A DNA stretch of 64,000 nucleotides from Aquimonas sp964586455 (GCA_964586455.1 CAZPHV010000011.1:32846-96845), one strand, 5' to 3'; counted from the first letter of the stretch, positions 43,647 to 52,672 are shown. A program made the numbers and translations. The notes: generated by a model from the letters alone, not told the origin.

Positions 43647-44741
43647 TCAGCCGGCGGTGGTCGGGAACTGCGCGCTCCAATAGGCCTTGACCTGTTCGGT
43701 CAGGGCCTGTGGCAGCGGCACGTAGTCGAGCTCAGCGGCCATGGGCTGGCCGTGGTCAAGCACCCACCCGAAGAAGTCGATCACACCTGCGCGTGCCTCC
43801 GGCTTGCCCTGCTTGGGCATCAGCACGAAAACCGAGGCTGCGATCGGCCAGGCGTTCTCACCGGGTGCGTCGGTGATCATGAGGTTGAAATCTTGTGCTT
43901 GGGTCCAGTCAGCGTTGGCAGCGGCCGCCTGAAAGCTCTCTGCACTCGGCTGAACGAAAGTTCCTGCCGCGTTCTGGACGGCGCCGTAGACGCCGCCAGT
44001 CTGCAGCGCGTAGCTCAGTTCGACGTATCCAATGGAATTCGGCAGCTGCTGAACGAAGGCGGCGACGCCTTCGTTGCCGCGGCCACCGACGCCCTTTGGC
44101 CATGACAGCGACGTGCCTTCGCCTACCTTGGCGGCCCAATCTGGGCTGACCTTGGCGAGGTAGTTGCTGAAGTTGTACGTGGTTCCCGATCCGTCGCTGC
44201 GATACACCACCTGGATTTCAGCGTCCGGAAGCGCTACGCCCGCGTTGATTGCGGCGATCCTGGGGTCACCCCAATGGGTGATGTTTCCGAAGTAGATGTC
44301 GGCGAGCAAATCGCCGGTGAACCGGATCTGTCCGGGTTGAACGTCCGGCAGATTCACCACCGGCACCACCCCTCCGATTACCACCGGGAACTGGACGAGC
44401 TCTGATTCGGCAAGTTCGGTGCTGTCCAGCGGCTTGTCGGTAGCACCGAAATCGACGGTGCCGGACTTCACTTGGGCGATGCCGCCACCGGAGCCGATCG
44501 ACTGGTAGTTGACCTGGGCGCCGGTCAGTCGGTTGTGTTCAGCGGACCATCGAGACATCACCGGAAACACGAAGGTCGAGCCGGCGCCGGTGATCTGCTG
44601 CGCTTTGCGTGCGCTGGCTGCAGCTGGCGCATTCGCGCCGTCGGAGGTTCCGGTGCCCGGCTGCTGGGAGCTACCGCAGGCGGCCAACAGGGTAGTCAAC
44701 AGGGAAACAGCTAGCAGTCGGAGCAGGGCGTGAGGGCGCAT
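43647..44741 (-). CDS. pstS: Phosphate-binding lipoprotein PstS
   Basis: A 364-residue solute-binding protein. The N-terminus has a lipoprotein signal, LLAVSLLTTLLAACGSSQQ, so the protein is probably anchored rather than freely periplasmic. Phosphate-site motifs include ITGAGSTFVFPVMSRW near residue 57, VDFGATDKPL, RSDGSGTTYNFSNYL and GVGGRGNEGVAAFVQQ. ATG 44741 was chosen to put the lipobox at the N-terminus; the frame stays open upstream to 44954 without homology. A Pho box lies 44 bp upstream. Confidence 0.96.
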   Translation of the reverse strand: MRPHALLRLLAVSLLTTLLAACGSSQQPGTGTSDGANAPAAASARKAQQITGAGSTFVFPVMSRWSAEHNRLTGAQVNYQSIGSGGGIAQVKSGTVDFGATDKPLDSTELAESELVQFPVVIGGVVPVVNLPDVQPGQIRFTGDLLADIYFGNITHWGDPRIAAINAGVALPDAEIQVVYRSDGSGTTYNFSNYLAKVSPDWAAKVGEGTSLSWPKGVGGRGNEGVAAFVQQLPNSIGYVELSYALQTGGVYGAVQNAAGTFVQPSAESFQAAAANADWTQAQDFNLMITDAPGENAWPIAASVFVLMPKQGKPEARAGVIDFFGWVLDHGQPMAAELDYVPLPQALTEQVKAYWSAQFPTTAG

Positions 44742-44784
44742 GGAGCGGGCTCGTGTAGGGGTTTGTGGAAACTGCGGACTTTTC

Positions 44785-44802
44785 GCGACATCTGTATGAC
44801 AT
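44785..44802 (-). promoter_or_regulatory. Pho box (PhoB site) upstream of pstS
   Basis: On the minus strand the 18 bases read ATGTCATACAGATGTCGC: two 7-base repeats (ATGTCAT and ATGTCGC) with a 4-base spacer, which is the layout of the consensus CTGTCAT-n4-CTGTCAT. It is 44 bp before the pstS start codon. PhoB activation of pstSCAB-phoU at low phosphate is therefore expected. Confidence 0.8.
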
Positions 44803-44878
44803 CGGTGACTCGATCGACTCTGCAGCGTCTCCCGCGGTTGCCAGGCGGCTGCCACCCAGCGCAGCGCGTGTGCGCAGC

Positions 44879-45967
44879 TCAACTGGCTGTCGGATCTTTG
44901 GGTCGATGATGTGGAGAATGCGGCGCGTCCTGTGCCTGCTCGCCAGACTTCCACAGCGAATAGGCGACGCCGCCGCCGAGCAGCAGCACGGTCACACCGA
45001 GGCTGATCTCAGCCGGCATCTTGCCGCCGAACACGAAGTCTCCGGCGAACACCTTGAGGCCGACGAAAATCAGGACCAAGGCAAGCGCGTACTTGAGGTA
45101 GTGGAATCGGTGAACCATCGCCGCCAACGCAAAGTACAGGGCACGCAAGCCTAGGATGGCGAAAATGTTCGAGGTGTAGACGATGAAGGGGTCGGGCGTG
45201 ATCGCGAAAATCGCCGGCACCGAGTCGATCGCAAACACCACATCGGCCAGTTCCACCAGCACCAGGCAGAGAAACAGGGGCGTGGCGAACCACACGAGGG
45301 GACCGGAGTCGGCACTCTTCGGCAGCTTCACGAAGAAGCGCTCTCCGTGCAGAGACGGCGACACGCGTATTCGACGCTTGAGGAACTTGAGGACTCGGTT
45401 GTTCTCGATGTCCGGTTCTTTGTCGATGGACATCCACATCTTCACGCCAGTGGCGATCAGTACGACCGCGAAGACGTAGAGGATCCAGGCGAAGTTAAGA
45501 ACCAGCGCAGCGCCAACGCCGATCATGATCCCGCGCAGCACGATCACCCCGATCACGCCCCAAAAGAGGGCGCGGTGCTGATAAGCACGCGGGATGGCGA
45601 AGTAAGTGAAGATCATTGAAATGACGAAGACGTTGTCCAGCGCCAGCGCCTTCTCGACCAGGTAACCGGTGAGGTAGAGCTTGACTGCGGTCCAGGCCTT
45701 TCCCTCCGGCGTGCTCTGGGCGGCAATCTGCGGGTCCAGGGCATGGCTGTCGGCATAGGTGTAGTACGCCCACCAGACGGCCAGCGACCACAGCACGCCG
45801 AGGCCTATGTACAGCGCCGACATGTTCAAGCTCTCGCGCACGCCAATCTCGTGCGACTCGCGATTGAGCACACCGAGGTCGAAGGCGAGGATCAACAGCA
45901 CAACGAGGATGAAAGACAACCAGACCCAGACCGGCAGGCCGAGCCACACGTGCAGCAGCGCTTCCAT
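44879..45967 (-). CDS. TerC/Alx family integral membrane protein
   Basis: A 362-residue protein with about nine membrane helices. Family signatures are AFDLGVLNRESHEIGVRESL, LTGYLVEKALALDNVFVISMIFTYF, FFWGVIGVIVLRGIMI and LVELADVVFAIDSVPAIFAITPDPFIVYTSNIFAILGLRALYF, with the conserved acidic residues in two helices. ATG 45967 is the usual start; a frame extension to 46081 has no homology. TerC/Alx proteins export manganese or other divalent metals, or protect secreted metalloenzymes from mis-metallation. I searched for a yybP-ykoY manganese riboswitch upstream and did not see one. Confidence 0.9.
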   Translation of the reverse strand: MEALLHVWLGLPVWVWLSFILVVLLILAFDLGVLNRESHEIGVRESLNMSALYIGLGVLWSLAVWWAYYTYADSHALDPQIAAQSTPEGKAWTAVKLYLTGYLVEKALALDNVFVISMIFTYFAIPRAYQHRALFWGVIGVIVLRGIMIGVGAALVLNFAWILYVFAVVLIATGVKMWMSIDKEPDIENNRVLKFLKRRIRVSPSLHGERFFVKLPKSADSGPLVWFATPLFLCLVLVELADVVFAIDSVPAIFAITPDPFIVYTSNIFAILGLRALYFALAAMVHRFHYLKYALALVLIFVGLKVFAGDFVFGGKMPAEISLGVTVLLLGGGVAYSLWKSGEQAQDAPHSPHHRPKDPTAS

Positions 45968-46224
45968 GGGTGGAGATTCCGACCGCGTAGGAATGAGATC
46001 AGCTACCGGAATCCCGCGACGAAGCGCGAGAACAACGGGCCCAGATGCCTCAAAAAAACGACTCCGACATCGCCGTGCCATTGCAGCACGACCAGAGGGG
46101 CCCGCAGTCGATGCCCAACTCTCCTCCTGGAATCCTGAAGGGATTGTGAATGCGCTCAGCGGTCCCTTTTCCCCAGATTTGCCCCGGGAATTTGACGCTT
46201 GCGAGCGCTACGGCCGTCTTGTTC

Positions 46225-47046
46225 TCAACAGCCAGCGGCTAGGTGCTGCTTAAACCGGAACTTGCAGAGATCGCCCACGACGCACAGCCCGCAGTCGGGC
46301 TTCAGCGCCTTGCAGACATAGCGGCCGTGCAGGATCAGCCAATGATGGGCATCCATCAGGAATTCGGCGGGGACGCGCTTCAGCAGGGCGTCTTCCACCG
46401 CGCGGACGTCCTTGCCGGGGGCCAGGCCCGTGCGGTTGGACACCCTGAAGATGTGGGTGTCGACCGCCATGGTCGGTTGTCGAAACCAGGTGTTCAGCAC
46501 GACGTTGGCGGTCTTGCGGCCGACTCCGGGTAGTTGTTCAAGTGCCTCACGATCGCCGGGAACTTCGCCGCTGTGGCGCTCAAGCAGAATGCGGCAGGTC
46601 GCGAGCGTGTTGGCGGCCTTGGCCTTGTACAGGCCGATCGTCGAGATCGACTCCCGCAATCGCTCCTCGCCGAGATCGAGCAAGGCCTGCGGGGTGTTGG
46701 CGATGGGAAACAGCCGGCGTGTGGCTTTGTTGACGCTGACGTCGGTGGCCTGCGCCGAGAGCAGCACGGCGATCAGCAGTTCGAACGCAGTCGTGTATTC
46801 CAGTTCGGTCTTGGGCTCCGGATTCAGCTCGCGCAGGCGACGGAAGAACTCGAAGCGCGCCTCGGGCGCTATCGGCCGGCTGGGCGGCGTGTCAGCGGTT
46901 TTCGGAAGCGCGGGTTTCACCGGTTTCTTCAGCGCCTGCGGTGCGGCCACGGATGTCGATGTCCCCCGCGTCCGGATTTCACCGGAGTGCTTTCCCGCCT
47001 TTGGCGGACGAGTTCTTGAATCGGAGGTCGGCGTGCGTGGGCTCAT
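46225..47046 (-). CDS. nth: Endonuclease III (DNA glycosylase/AP lyase)
   Basis: A 273-residue base-excision repair enzyme for oxidised pyrimidines. The helix-hairpin-helix LPGVGRKTANVVLN carries the catalytic Lys, VDTHIFRVSNR the catalytic Asp, and the C-terminal C-x6-C-x2-C-x5-C (CKALKPDCGLC and LC) binds a 4Fe-4S cluster. About 60 residues of Pro/Ala/Lys-rich tail precede the usual start of the fold, so ATG 47046 gives an N-terminally extended protein (Escherichia coli Nth has 211 residues). The open frame continues to 47664 only because the 102-bp repeat array has no stops. It lies downstream of the rsx genes, as nth does in Escherichia coli. Confidence 0.93.
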   Translation of the reverse strand: MSPRTPTSDSRTRPPKAGKHSGEIRTRGTSTSVAAPQALKKPVKPALPKTADTPPSRPIAPEARFEFFRRLRELNPEPKTELEYTTAFELLIAVLLSAQATDVSVNKATRRLFPIANTPQALLDLGEERLRESISTIGLYKAKAANTLATCRILLERHSGEVPGDREALEQLPGVGRKTANVVLNTWFRQPTMAVDTHIFRVSNRTGLAPGKDVRAVEDALLKRVPAEFLMDAHHWLILHGRYVCKALKPDCGLCVVGDLCKFRFKQHLAAGC

Positions 47047-47104
47047 GGGCGTCGGTCGGGGTCGCGGTGGAATTCGGTGGCAGGCAGCAGTGCGGATCGA
47101 TGTC

Positions 47105-47560
47105 GTGCGCGGGGTGGGCGGCGGATCAAGATCCGCCCTACGGGAGCCGGGCATGGCCCCCGCGGTGGGTGGGGCTCTGGTAGGGCGCATCTTGATGCGC
47201 CGGGGTCTTGCGGCGTGGTCCGGCGGATCAAGATCCGCCCTACGGGCGCTGGGCGTGGCTCCCGCGGTGGGTGGGGCTCTGGTAGGGCGCATCTTGATGC
47301 GCCGAGATCTTGCGATGCGGTGCGGCGGATCAAGATCCGCCCTACGGGCGCCGGGCATGGTTCTCGTGGTGGGTGGGGCTCTGGTAGGGCGCATCTTGAT
47401 GCGCCGAGATCTTGCGATGCGGTGCGGCGGATCAAGATCCGCCCTACGGGCGCCGGGCATGGTTCTCGTGGTGGGTGGGGCTCTGGTAGGGCGCATCTTG
47501 ATGCGCCGAAGTCTGGCGGTGCGGTCCGGCGGATGAAGATCCGCCCTACGGGTGCGGGGC
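47105..47560. repeat. 102-bp tandem array of paired GTAG-family palindromes
   Basis: GGCGGATCAAGATCCGCC followed by CTAC starts at 47120, 47222, 47324, 47426 and (one substitution) 47528, a period of exactly 102 bp. Between these, GTAG followed by GGCGCATCTTGATGCGCC occurs with stems at 47184-47201, 47286-47303, 47388-47405 and about 47490-47507. Each unit thus holds two palindromes with facing GTAG heads, as in a BIME-type doublet. A single further element is near 47622-47644. Because 102 is a multiple of three and the unit lacks stops, long false reading frames run through it on both strands. Confidence 0.92.
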
Positions 47561-47674
47561 AGGATTCCGATGTGGCGAATGGTGCTGCGGTCGAACCGCG
47601 CGCTGCTGCAGCGCGAGGAGCAGGTAGGGCGCATCTTGATGCGCCGCCTCGACTCTTCGCGCACATTCCTTGAG

Positions 47675-48616
47675 TCATGCCGGGGGCCGCGCGGCGCTGG
47701 CTCTCTCGCGCCGCTGCAGCCACGCCTGACGCGCGGCGATGAGCAGACCGAGTAGAACGAAGGCGCCGGGTGGCAGGGCGGCGATCAGGAAGCGGTGCGC
47801 GCTGAAATTCAATTCCAACGCGGGCAGGCCCAGTAGCGCACCCGCACCGGCAAACAGGCTGCCCTGGCCCAGGCCCTCGCGCAGCAGTCCGAGCAGCAGC
47901 AGCACGCCCAGAAAGCCCAGGCCCATTGCAAATCCGTCAAGCGCTGCACGAACGGGGTCGGTGCGGCTTGCCTTTGCCTCGGCGCGGGCGAGGATGGCGC
48001 AGTTGGTGACGATCAGCGGCAGGAAGATGCCCAGCACCGCATGCAGGGCCGGCAGGAAGGCGTGCATGCCGAGCTCGATCGAGGTGACGACCGCCGCGAT
48101 CACCATCACGAAGCCGGGAATGCGTACCTCGGTCGCGGTCAGGCGGCGGATCAGCGAGATCGCGGTATTGGTGGCAGTGAGTGCAAGCAGGGTCGCGAGC
48201 CCGAGGCCCAGCGCGTTCACCGCCGTGCTGCTAACCGCCAGCAGCGGGCACAGGCCCAGCAGTTGCACCAAGCCGACGTTTTGACTCCACACGCCAGATT
48301 CGACCGTCGCGGTGGTCTCGGCGCGGTCGGGTAGCAGACTCAGGCCGCGCAGTCCGTCGCTTCCTTGCACCGCACTGGATTGGGCGGGAGCTGAAGCGGC
48401 GTCCGCGGGTACGTCCGCCGTCGATTGGACGCCGGCTGGCTTACTAGCAGAAGTGTCGACGCAAGCAGATTCGGGAGCAGAGGATTCGACGGCAGAAGAT
48501 TCTCGGGCAATCGATCCACGCCCGCCGAATCCGCTCCCGAGGGCGTGCGCGGGCGCGAACACCGGCCCCGCGCCCAGCCGCACTTCGGAGATTTCAGTCG
48601 GAGCGGGCAGGGGCAT
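47675..48616 (-). CDS. rsxE: Rnf/Rsx complex subunit RsxE with long N-terminal extension
   Basis: A 313-residue protein whose last 205 residues are RsxE, an integral membrane subunit of the ion-pumping ferredoxin:NAD+ oxidoreductase or SoxR-reducing complex. It has NVGLVQLLGLCPLLAVSS, LGIFLPLIVTNCAILARAEAKAS and LDGFAMGLGFLGVLLLLG, giving six helices. The first about 108 residues are Ser/Ala/Glu-rich, disordered and unlike any RsxE. ATG 48616 overlaps rsxG by 23 bases. An in-frame GTG at 48292 would give a protein of normal length but has no visible ribosome site. The extension is either real or a sign that translation starts internally. Confidence 0.88.
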   Translation of the reverse strand: MPLPAPTEISEVRLGAGPVFAPAHALGSGFGGRGSIARESSAVESSAPESACVDTSASKPAGVQSTADVPADAASAPAQSSAVQGSDGLRGLSLLPDRAETTATVESGVWSQNVGLVQLLGLCPLLAVSSTAVNALGLGLATLLALTATNTAISLIRRLTATEVRIPGFVMVIAAVVTSIELGMHAFLPALHAVLGIFLPLIVTNCAILARAEAKASRTDPVRAALDGFAMGLGFLGVLLLLGLLREGLGQGSLFAGAGALLGLPALELNFSAHRFLIAALPPGAFVLLGLLIAARQAWLQRRERASAARPPA

Positions 48617-49256
48617 CGTTGAACTCCAGTCGTGAACCCGCTTCAGCCGCCCAGATCGCATCGCCATGCCGCTGCAGGAAGGCCAGCGTGCGACCCAGTC
48701 CGCGCGCCACCGCGCGTGGGGTAATCGTCGCGCCACTGAACTGATCGAACTCGCCACCTTCGCGCCGCACCGTCCAGCGCGCCAGCGGTGGGTCATCCAG
48801 GGCGCGGCTTTCGAAGGCGTCGATCCAGTCGCTGCGCTCGCGTTCGATCGGGTCGCCCAGCCCCGGTGTTTCCGCATGGCGGGTGACGCGCGCCGCGGTT
48901 ACCCGACCATCTGCGTCGACACCCAGCAGCAGCTCGATGCGTCCGCTATAGCCCTCCGGCGCGGTGGTCTCCAAGGCCAGCGCGCTGGGTGCTGCGCCGA
49001 AGCGGCCGCGCCAGATGCGTGCAGGTTCATCGCGGCCCAGCCAGTGCGGCGCGCGAACGAGTATCGAATCCTCGATCGGGTCGTTGTCGTACAGCGCCGG
49101 CGGCAGCACAACGGCCAAGGCAGCACGCTCGGCTGCCGCGCGCACTTTGGCGATCGGTGTCTGGGTGAGGTAGTCGACCACGGTCAGCGCGCCGATCGCG
49201 AGCAGGGCGCAACTGCCCAGCAGCACTGCGGCGTGACGCAGACCGGCGGGGCTCAT
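48594..49256 (-). CDS. rsxG: Rnf/Rsx complex subunit RsxG
   Basis: A 220-residue membrane-anchored flavoprotein. One N-terminal helix (HAAVLLGSCALLAIGALTVVDYLT) is followed by an extracytoplasmic FMN domain. GGEFDQFSGATITPRAVARGL near residue 170 carries the S-G-A-T motif whose Thr takes FMN covalently. VTRHAETPGLGDPIER is a second conserved segment. It overlaps rsxD by four bases and rsxE by 23. Confidence 0.94.
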   Translation of the reverse strand: MSPAGLRHAAVLLGSCALLAIGALTVVDYLTQTPIAKVRAAAERAALAVVLPPALYDNDPIEDSILVRAPHWLGRDEPARIWRGRFGAAPSALALETTAPEGYSGRIELLLGVDADGRVTAARVTRHAETPGLGDPIERERSDWIDAFESRALDDPPLARWTVRREGGEFDQFSGATITPRAVARGLGRTLAFLQRHGDAIWAAEAGSRLEFNDAPARSD

Positions 49257-50284
49257 CGGGGTGCTCCGTAGACGCGCGGCCGGGTGAAGCGATCAATCAT
49301 CGGTGCCGCACAGTTCATCAGCAGCACCGCGAACGCGATCGCATCCGGATAGCTGCCCCAGCGCCGGATCGCGAGCGTCAGCACGCCCACGCCCGCACCA
49401 AAGATCAGCCGCCCGCGCGGCGTGCTGCAGCCAGAAACGGGATCAGTGACGATGAAGAATGCCGCCAGCACCAGCGCACCCGAAAACACGTGCTGCAGCG
49501 GGAACGGATGCACGTCGGGTGCCAGCGCCCAGAACGGCAGGCTGAGCAGGATCACGCTGGCGAGTGTCGCCACGGGCGTCTGCCACGGGATCTTGCGGCG
49601 GATCAGCAGCCACAGGCCACCGAGCGCGTAGAAGTTCGCGATCCACTCCCAGCCGCGACCGCCAAAATCGCCGAACAGCGGATCGCTGCGAATCTCGACC
49701 AGCGTCTGGCCCTGCAAGCTGAGCTGTCGCACGGTGTCCAGCGGCGTGGCCATGCTGATCGCATCCCAGCCGGCGGCAGGTGTCGCGCCTACAAAGATGA
49801 TCCCCACGCTCTCGATCAGGCCCGGCGCCTCGCTGCCCAGTCCGCGCGGTGCCAGCCATTGGCTGAGCTCCAGCGGAAAGCTGATCAGCACCGCCGCATA
49901 GCCGACCATGGCCGGGTTGAACAGGTTGTAGCCGAGCCCGCCATAGGCATGCTTGGCCAGGCCAATCCCGATCAGCATGCCGAGCGCGCTGACCCACCAG
50001 GGCGCCAGCGGCGGCAGACAGAGCGCGAACAGCACCGCGGCCAGCACCGCGCTGCCGTCGCCCAGAAACGGAGCAAGTGCGCGCCCGCGTAGCTTCAGGC
50101 AGGCGGCTTCGACGATCAGCGCAAAGGTCGCCGCAAGAACGATCTGCACCAGCACGCCCGGGCCGAAGAAGTAGACGTGGGCGAGCACACCCGGAGTCAA
50201 TGCGGCCAGCACTTCGAGCATCAGCCCGCGCACGCTGCCCTGTGGCGGCAGGTGCGGCGCAGGTGCGGTGTCGAAGGTTCTCAC
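49253..50284 (-). CDS. rsxD: Rnf/Rsx complex subunit RsxD
   Basis: A 343-residue membrane subunit with nine to ten helices. Conserved parts are GDGSAVLAAVLFALCLPPLAPWW, YNLFNPAMVGYAAVLISFP, WDAISMATPLDTVRQ (the S-x-A-T type FMN attachment site) and the C-terminal TDPVSGCSTPRGRLIFGAGVGVLT. It shares four-base overlaps with both rsxC and rsxG, so the three are translationally coupled. Confidence 0.95.
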   Translation of the reverse strand: MRTFDTAPAPHLPPQGSVRGLMLEVLAALTPGVLAHVYFFGPGVLVQIVLAATFALIVEAACLKLRGRALAPFLGDGSAVLAAVLFALCLPPLAPWWVSALGMLIGIGLAKHAYGGLGYNLFNPAMVGYAAVLISFPLELSQWLAPRGLGSEAPGLIESVGIIFVGATPAAGWDAISMATPLDTVRQLSLQGQTLVEIRSDPLFGDFGGRGWEWIANFYALGGLWLLIRRKIPWQTPVATLASVILLSLPFWALAPDVHPFPLQHVFSGALVLAAFFIVTDPVSGCSTPRGRLIFGAGVGVLTLAIRRWGSYPDAIAFAVLLMNCAAPMIDRFTRPRVYGAPR

Positions 50285-51816
50285 GGCGTGTCGTCCTCGC
50301 GCGCGGCGTCGCTGCTGCGAGCGCTTGCTCGCGCCTTGGCCTTGGCCTTGGCGATCGCGGTCGCGATCGCAGCGCGACTGCTGGCTTGCGTGCCGGCTTC
50401 GGCGCGGCGCGCAGCGAGTTCGTCCTTCTCGCGCTGCAGGCGGAGCGCGCGCGCCTCAAAGCGCTCGCGCGCCTGCTGGGCCTCCAGCGCTTTGCCCCGC
50501 GCGATCCGCAGTCTCGATTTGCCCTCGCGGAAACCTTGCACCAGTGGGATATGCGCGGGGCAGGCGAGGTCGCAGAGGCCGCACTCGATGCAGGCTGTGA
50601 GGTCGAGCGCGGCGGCGTCTTCGATTTCCGTCGAGCGCAGTGCCTCGTGCAGAAGCTGCGGCAGCAGTCGCGGCGGGCAGACCTCGGCGCAGTCGCCGCA
50701 GCGGATGCAGGGCATGGGCGCTGCGATGGGACGCACCTGGGCGCCCTCCAGCACCAGCACGCAGGTGCTCGCCTTGACGATCGGAAAGCCGTCATCCGGC
50801 AGGCTGACGCCCATCATTCCGCCGCCCATCAGCAGTCGCTGGGCCTGTTCGGTATAGCCGCCGCTGGCCGCGATCAGTTCTGCGATCGAAGTGCCCAGGG
50901 CTACCCGCCAGTTGGCGGGATGGACCACGCCGGGGCCGGTGACGCTCACAACGCGCTCGACCAGCGCCTCGCCATGTACGACGGCGCGCCAGGCGGCGGC
51001 TGCGGTGCCGACGTTGTGCACGATGATGCCGAGATCCTGCGGCAGGCCAGCGCGCGGCACCTCAAGCCCGGTCAGCACTTCGATCAGCTGGCGTTCGCCG
51101 CCCTGCGGGTAGCGCGTGGGCACTTCGATCAGCTGGACATCAGGCGCATCGACCTCAGCCAGCGCCTCACGCAGGGCTTCACGCGCCGGCGTCATGCTGT
51201 CCTCGATCGCGAGGATCACGCGGGTCGCTCCGAGCATGTGCTGCAGCAGCAGGCCGCCGCGCAGCACCTCGTTCGCATGCTCGACCAGCAAACGCTCGTC
51301 GCAGGCGATCCAGGGTTCGCACTCGGCGCCGTTGAGGATCAAGGTCTCGCAGGGCCGTGCGAGCTTGTCGGCGGTGGGAAACACCGCGCCGCCCAAGCCC
51401 ACCACGCCGGCATCGATCAGCCGCAGGCGAAGCTCAGCGGGGCCGCGCTGCGCCCAGTCGACGACGGGCGCGAAGGGCAGGGCGTCGAGCGGGTTGTGTG
51501 GATCGACCCGCAGCACGATCGCCAGGTCGACTTCGCCCGGCGCATGCGGCAAACCGCGCGCTTCGATGGCTTCGATGACGCCGGCGGCCGGTGCGTTCAG
51601 GCACGCGCCGCCTGCGGAGTCCGGCCGCGCCAGAATCTCGAATCGACGCACGTATTGACCGGGTCTAACGCAGGGCTCAAGCCGCCCGCGTGCATGCATT
51701 CGGAGCGGCAATACCAGCTCTGCGGGCAGCGGCGCCGCGCGGATCGGCTCGAACGGTAGCCGGCCTTTGCGGCCGTCCAGCGGCAGCCCACCGTGGAAGC
51801 GGTAGAGCTGCGCCAT
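50281..51816 (-). CDS. rsxC: Rnf/Rsx complex subunit RsxC
   Basis: A 511-residue peripheral subunit that binds NAD(H) and FMN and two 4Fe-4S clusters. The N-terminus has LYRFHGGLPLDGRK and MHARGRLEPCVRPGQYV. NADH-site segments are GLGGAVFPTADKL and LILNGAECEPWIACDERLL. The clusters are CIRCGDCAEVCPP near 375 and CIECGLCDLACP near 413. The C-terminal Ala/Lys/Glu-rich tail (about 450-511) is helical and short compared with enterobacterial RsxC. It starts three bases after psd. Confidence 0.95.
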   Translation of the reverse strand: MAQLYRFHGGLPLDGRKGRLPFEPIRAAPLPAELVLPLRMHARGRLEPCVRPGQYVRRFEILARPDSAGGACLNAPAAGVIEAIEARGLPHAPGEVDLAIVLRVDPHNPLDALPFAPVVDWAQRGPAELRLRLIDAGVVGLGGAVFPTADKLARPCETLILNGAECEPWIACDERLLVEHANEVLRGGLLLQHMLGATRVILAIEDSMTPAREALREALAEVDAPDVQLIEVPTRYPQGGERQLIEVLTGLEVPRAGLPQDLGIIVHNVGTAAAAWRAVVHGEALVERVVSVTGPGVVHPANWRVALGTSIAELIAASGGYTEQAQRLLMGGGMMGVSLPDDGFPIVKASTCVLVLEGAQVRPIAAPMPCIRCGDCAEVCPPRLLPQLLHEALRSTEIEDAAALDLTACIECGLCDLACPAHIPLVQGFREGKSRLRIARGKALEAQQARERFEARALRLQREKDELAARRAEAGTQASSRAAIATAIAKAKAKARASARSSDAAREDDTP

Positions 51817-51819
51817 GGA

Positions 51820-52668
51820 CTACGCGCCGCGCACCCAGCCCAGCCGCTGGCCGACGCGTACGGGGTTCTCCGGGAACAGACCGTCGTCGAGCTCGAAGCC
51901 TTGCTTGGGCAGGCACACGATCACGGTCGAGCCCATGTTGAAGCGCGCCATCTCAGCGAAGCGCTCCAGCGTGATGTTCTTATCGCGCAGGTCGCGGCGG
52001 ACGATGCCCGAGCCGTAGGGCGGAATCTCGACGCCGCCCCAGACGGTTTCGACGCCTGATACCAGCATGGCGCCGACCATGACCACGGCCATCGGGCCTC
52101 GATCCGTTTCGAAGCGGCAGACCAGGCGCTCGTTGCGCGCGAACAGCCGCGGAATGCCGGACACCGCGAAAGGTGCGACGCTGAACAGTCGGCCGGGAAT
52201 GTGCACGGTCTCGACCAGGCGGCCCGTGCACGGCATGTGGGCGCGGTGGTAGTCACGCGGCGACAGGTAGACGGTGATGAACCAGCCGTCGGCAAACGCG
52301 GCTGCGGCTTCGTCACTGCCGAGCAGCTCGGCCGCGGTATAGCTCTGACCCTTGGCCTGGAAGATGCGCCCCTGCTCGATACGTCCGAGCTGGCTGATGC
52401 GGCCGTCTGCCGGCATCAGCAGGGCATCAGCGGCCGGATCGGGCAGGCGTGCACCGTCTTTCAGTGCGCGGGTGAAGAAGGCATTGAAGTGTGCGTAGTC
52501 GTCGAGCCGGGACGACGCAGCCTCGCTCCAATCGACCTTGAAGCGCGAGCTGATCTGGCGAATCAGGAAGTTCTTCCATGGCCGGATGCGCAGGCGTGTC
52601 GCCCACATCACCAGTCGCGACAGAACGCGGTGCGGCAGCAAGTGCTGCATTAGCAAGGACAGCGACAT
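51820..52668 (-). CDS. psd: Phosphatidylserine decarboxylase
   Basis: A 282-residue inner-membrane enzyme that makes phosphatidylethanolamine. It is self-cleaving: FNMGSTVIV near residue 247 holds the G-S-T site where the Ser becomes the pyruvoyl group (canonical LGST, here MGST). MPADGRISQLG, YLSPRDYHRAHMPCTG and PGRLFSVAP are typical psd segments with catalytic Asp and His. ATG 52668 gives the normal MSLSLLMQHLLPHRVLSRL. It sits between the SCO1 gene (four bases before) and rsxC (three bases after), so it is probably co-transcribed with them. Confidence 0.95.
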   Translation of the reverse strand: MSLSLLMQHLLPHRVLSRLVMWATRLRIRPWKNFLIRQISSRFKVDWSEAASSRLDDYAHFNAFFTRALKDGARLPDPAADALLMPADGRISQLGRIEQGRIFQAKGQSYTAAELLGSDEAAAAFADGWFITVYLSPRDYHRAHMPCTGRLVETVHIPGRLFSVAPFAVSGIPRLFARNERLVCRFETDRGPMAVVMVGAMLVSGVETVWGGVEIPPYGSGIVRRDLRDKNITLERFAEMARFNMGSTVIVCLPKQGFELDDGLFPENPVRVGQRLGWVRGA

Positions 52669-52672
52669 CGGC

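Noticed and set aside
45968..46224. A manganese-sensing yybP-ykoY riboswitch before the TerC-family gene
   Set aside because: The expected conserved core and paired helices could not be found in either strand of the leader.
47105..47560. A possible CRISPR array
   Set aside because: The intervals between palindromes are themselves repeated, the period is 102 bp, and the unit is a GTAG-headed palindrome pair. No cas gene is present.
47047..47664. A roughly 200-residue Arg/Pro-rich N-terminal extension of endonuclease III
   Set aside because: It is written entirely by the 102-bp palindrome array, which is stop-free in this frame. The ATG at 47046 lies after the array and leads into the Nth fold.
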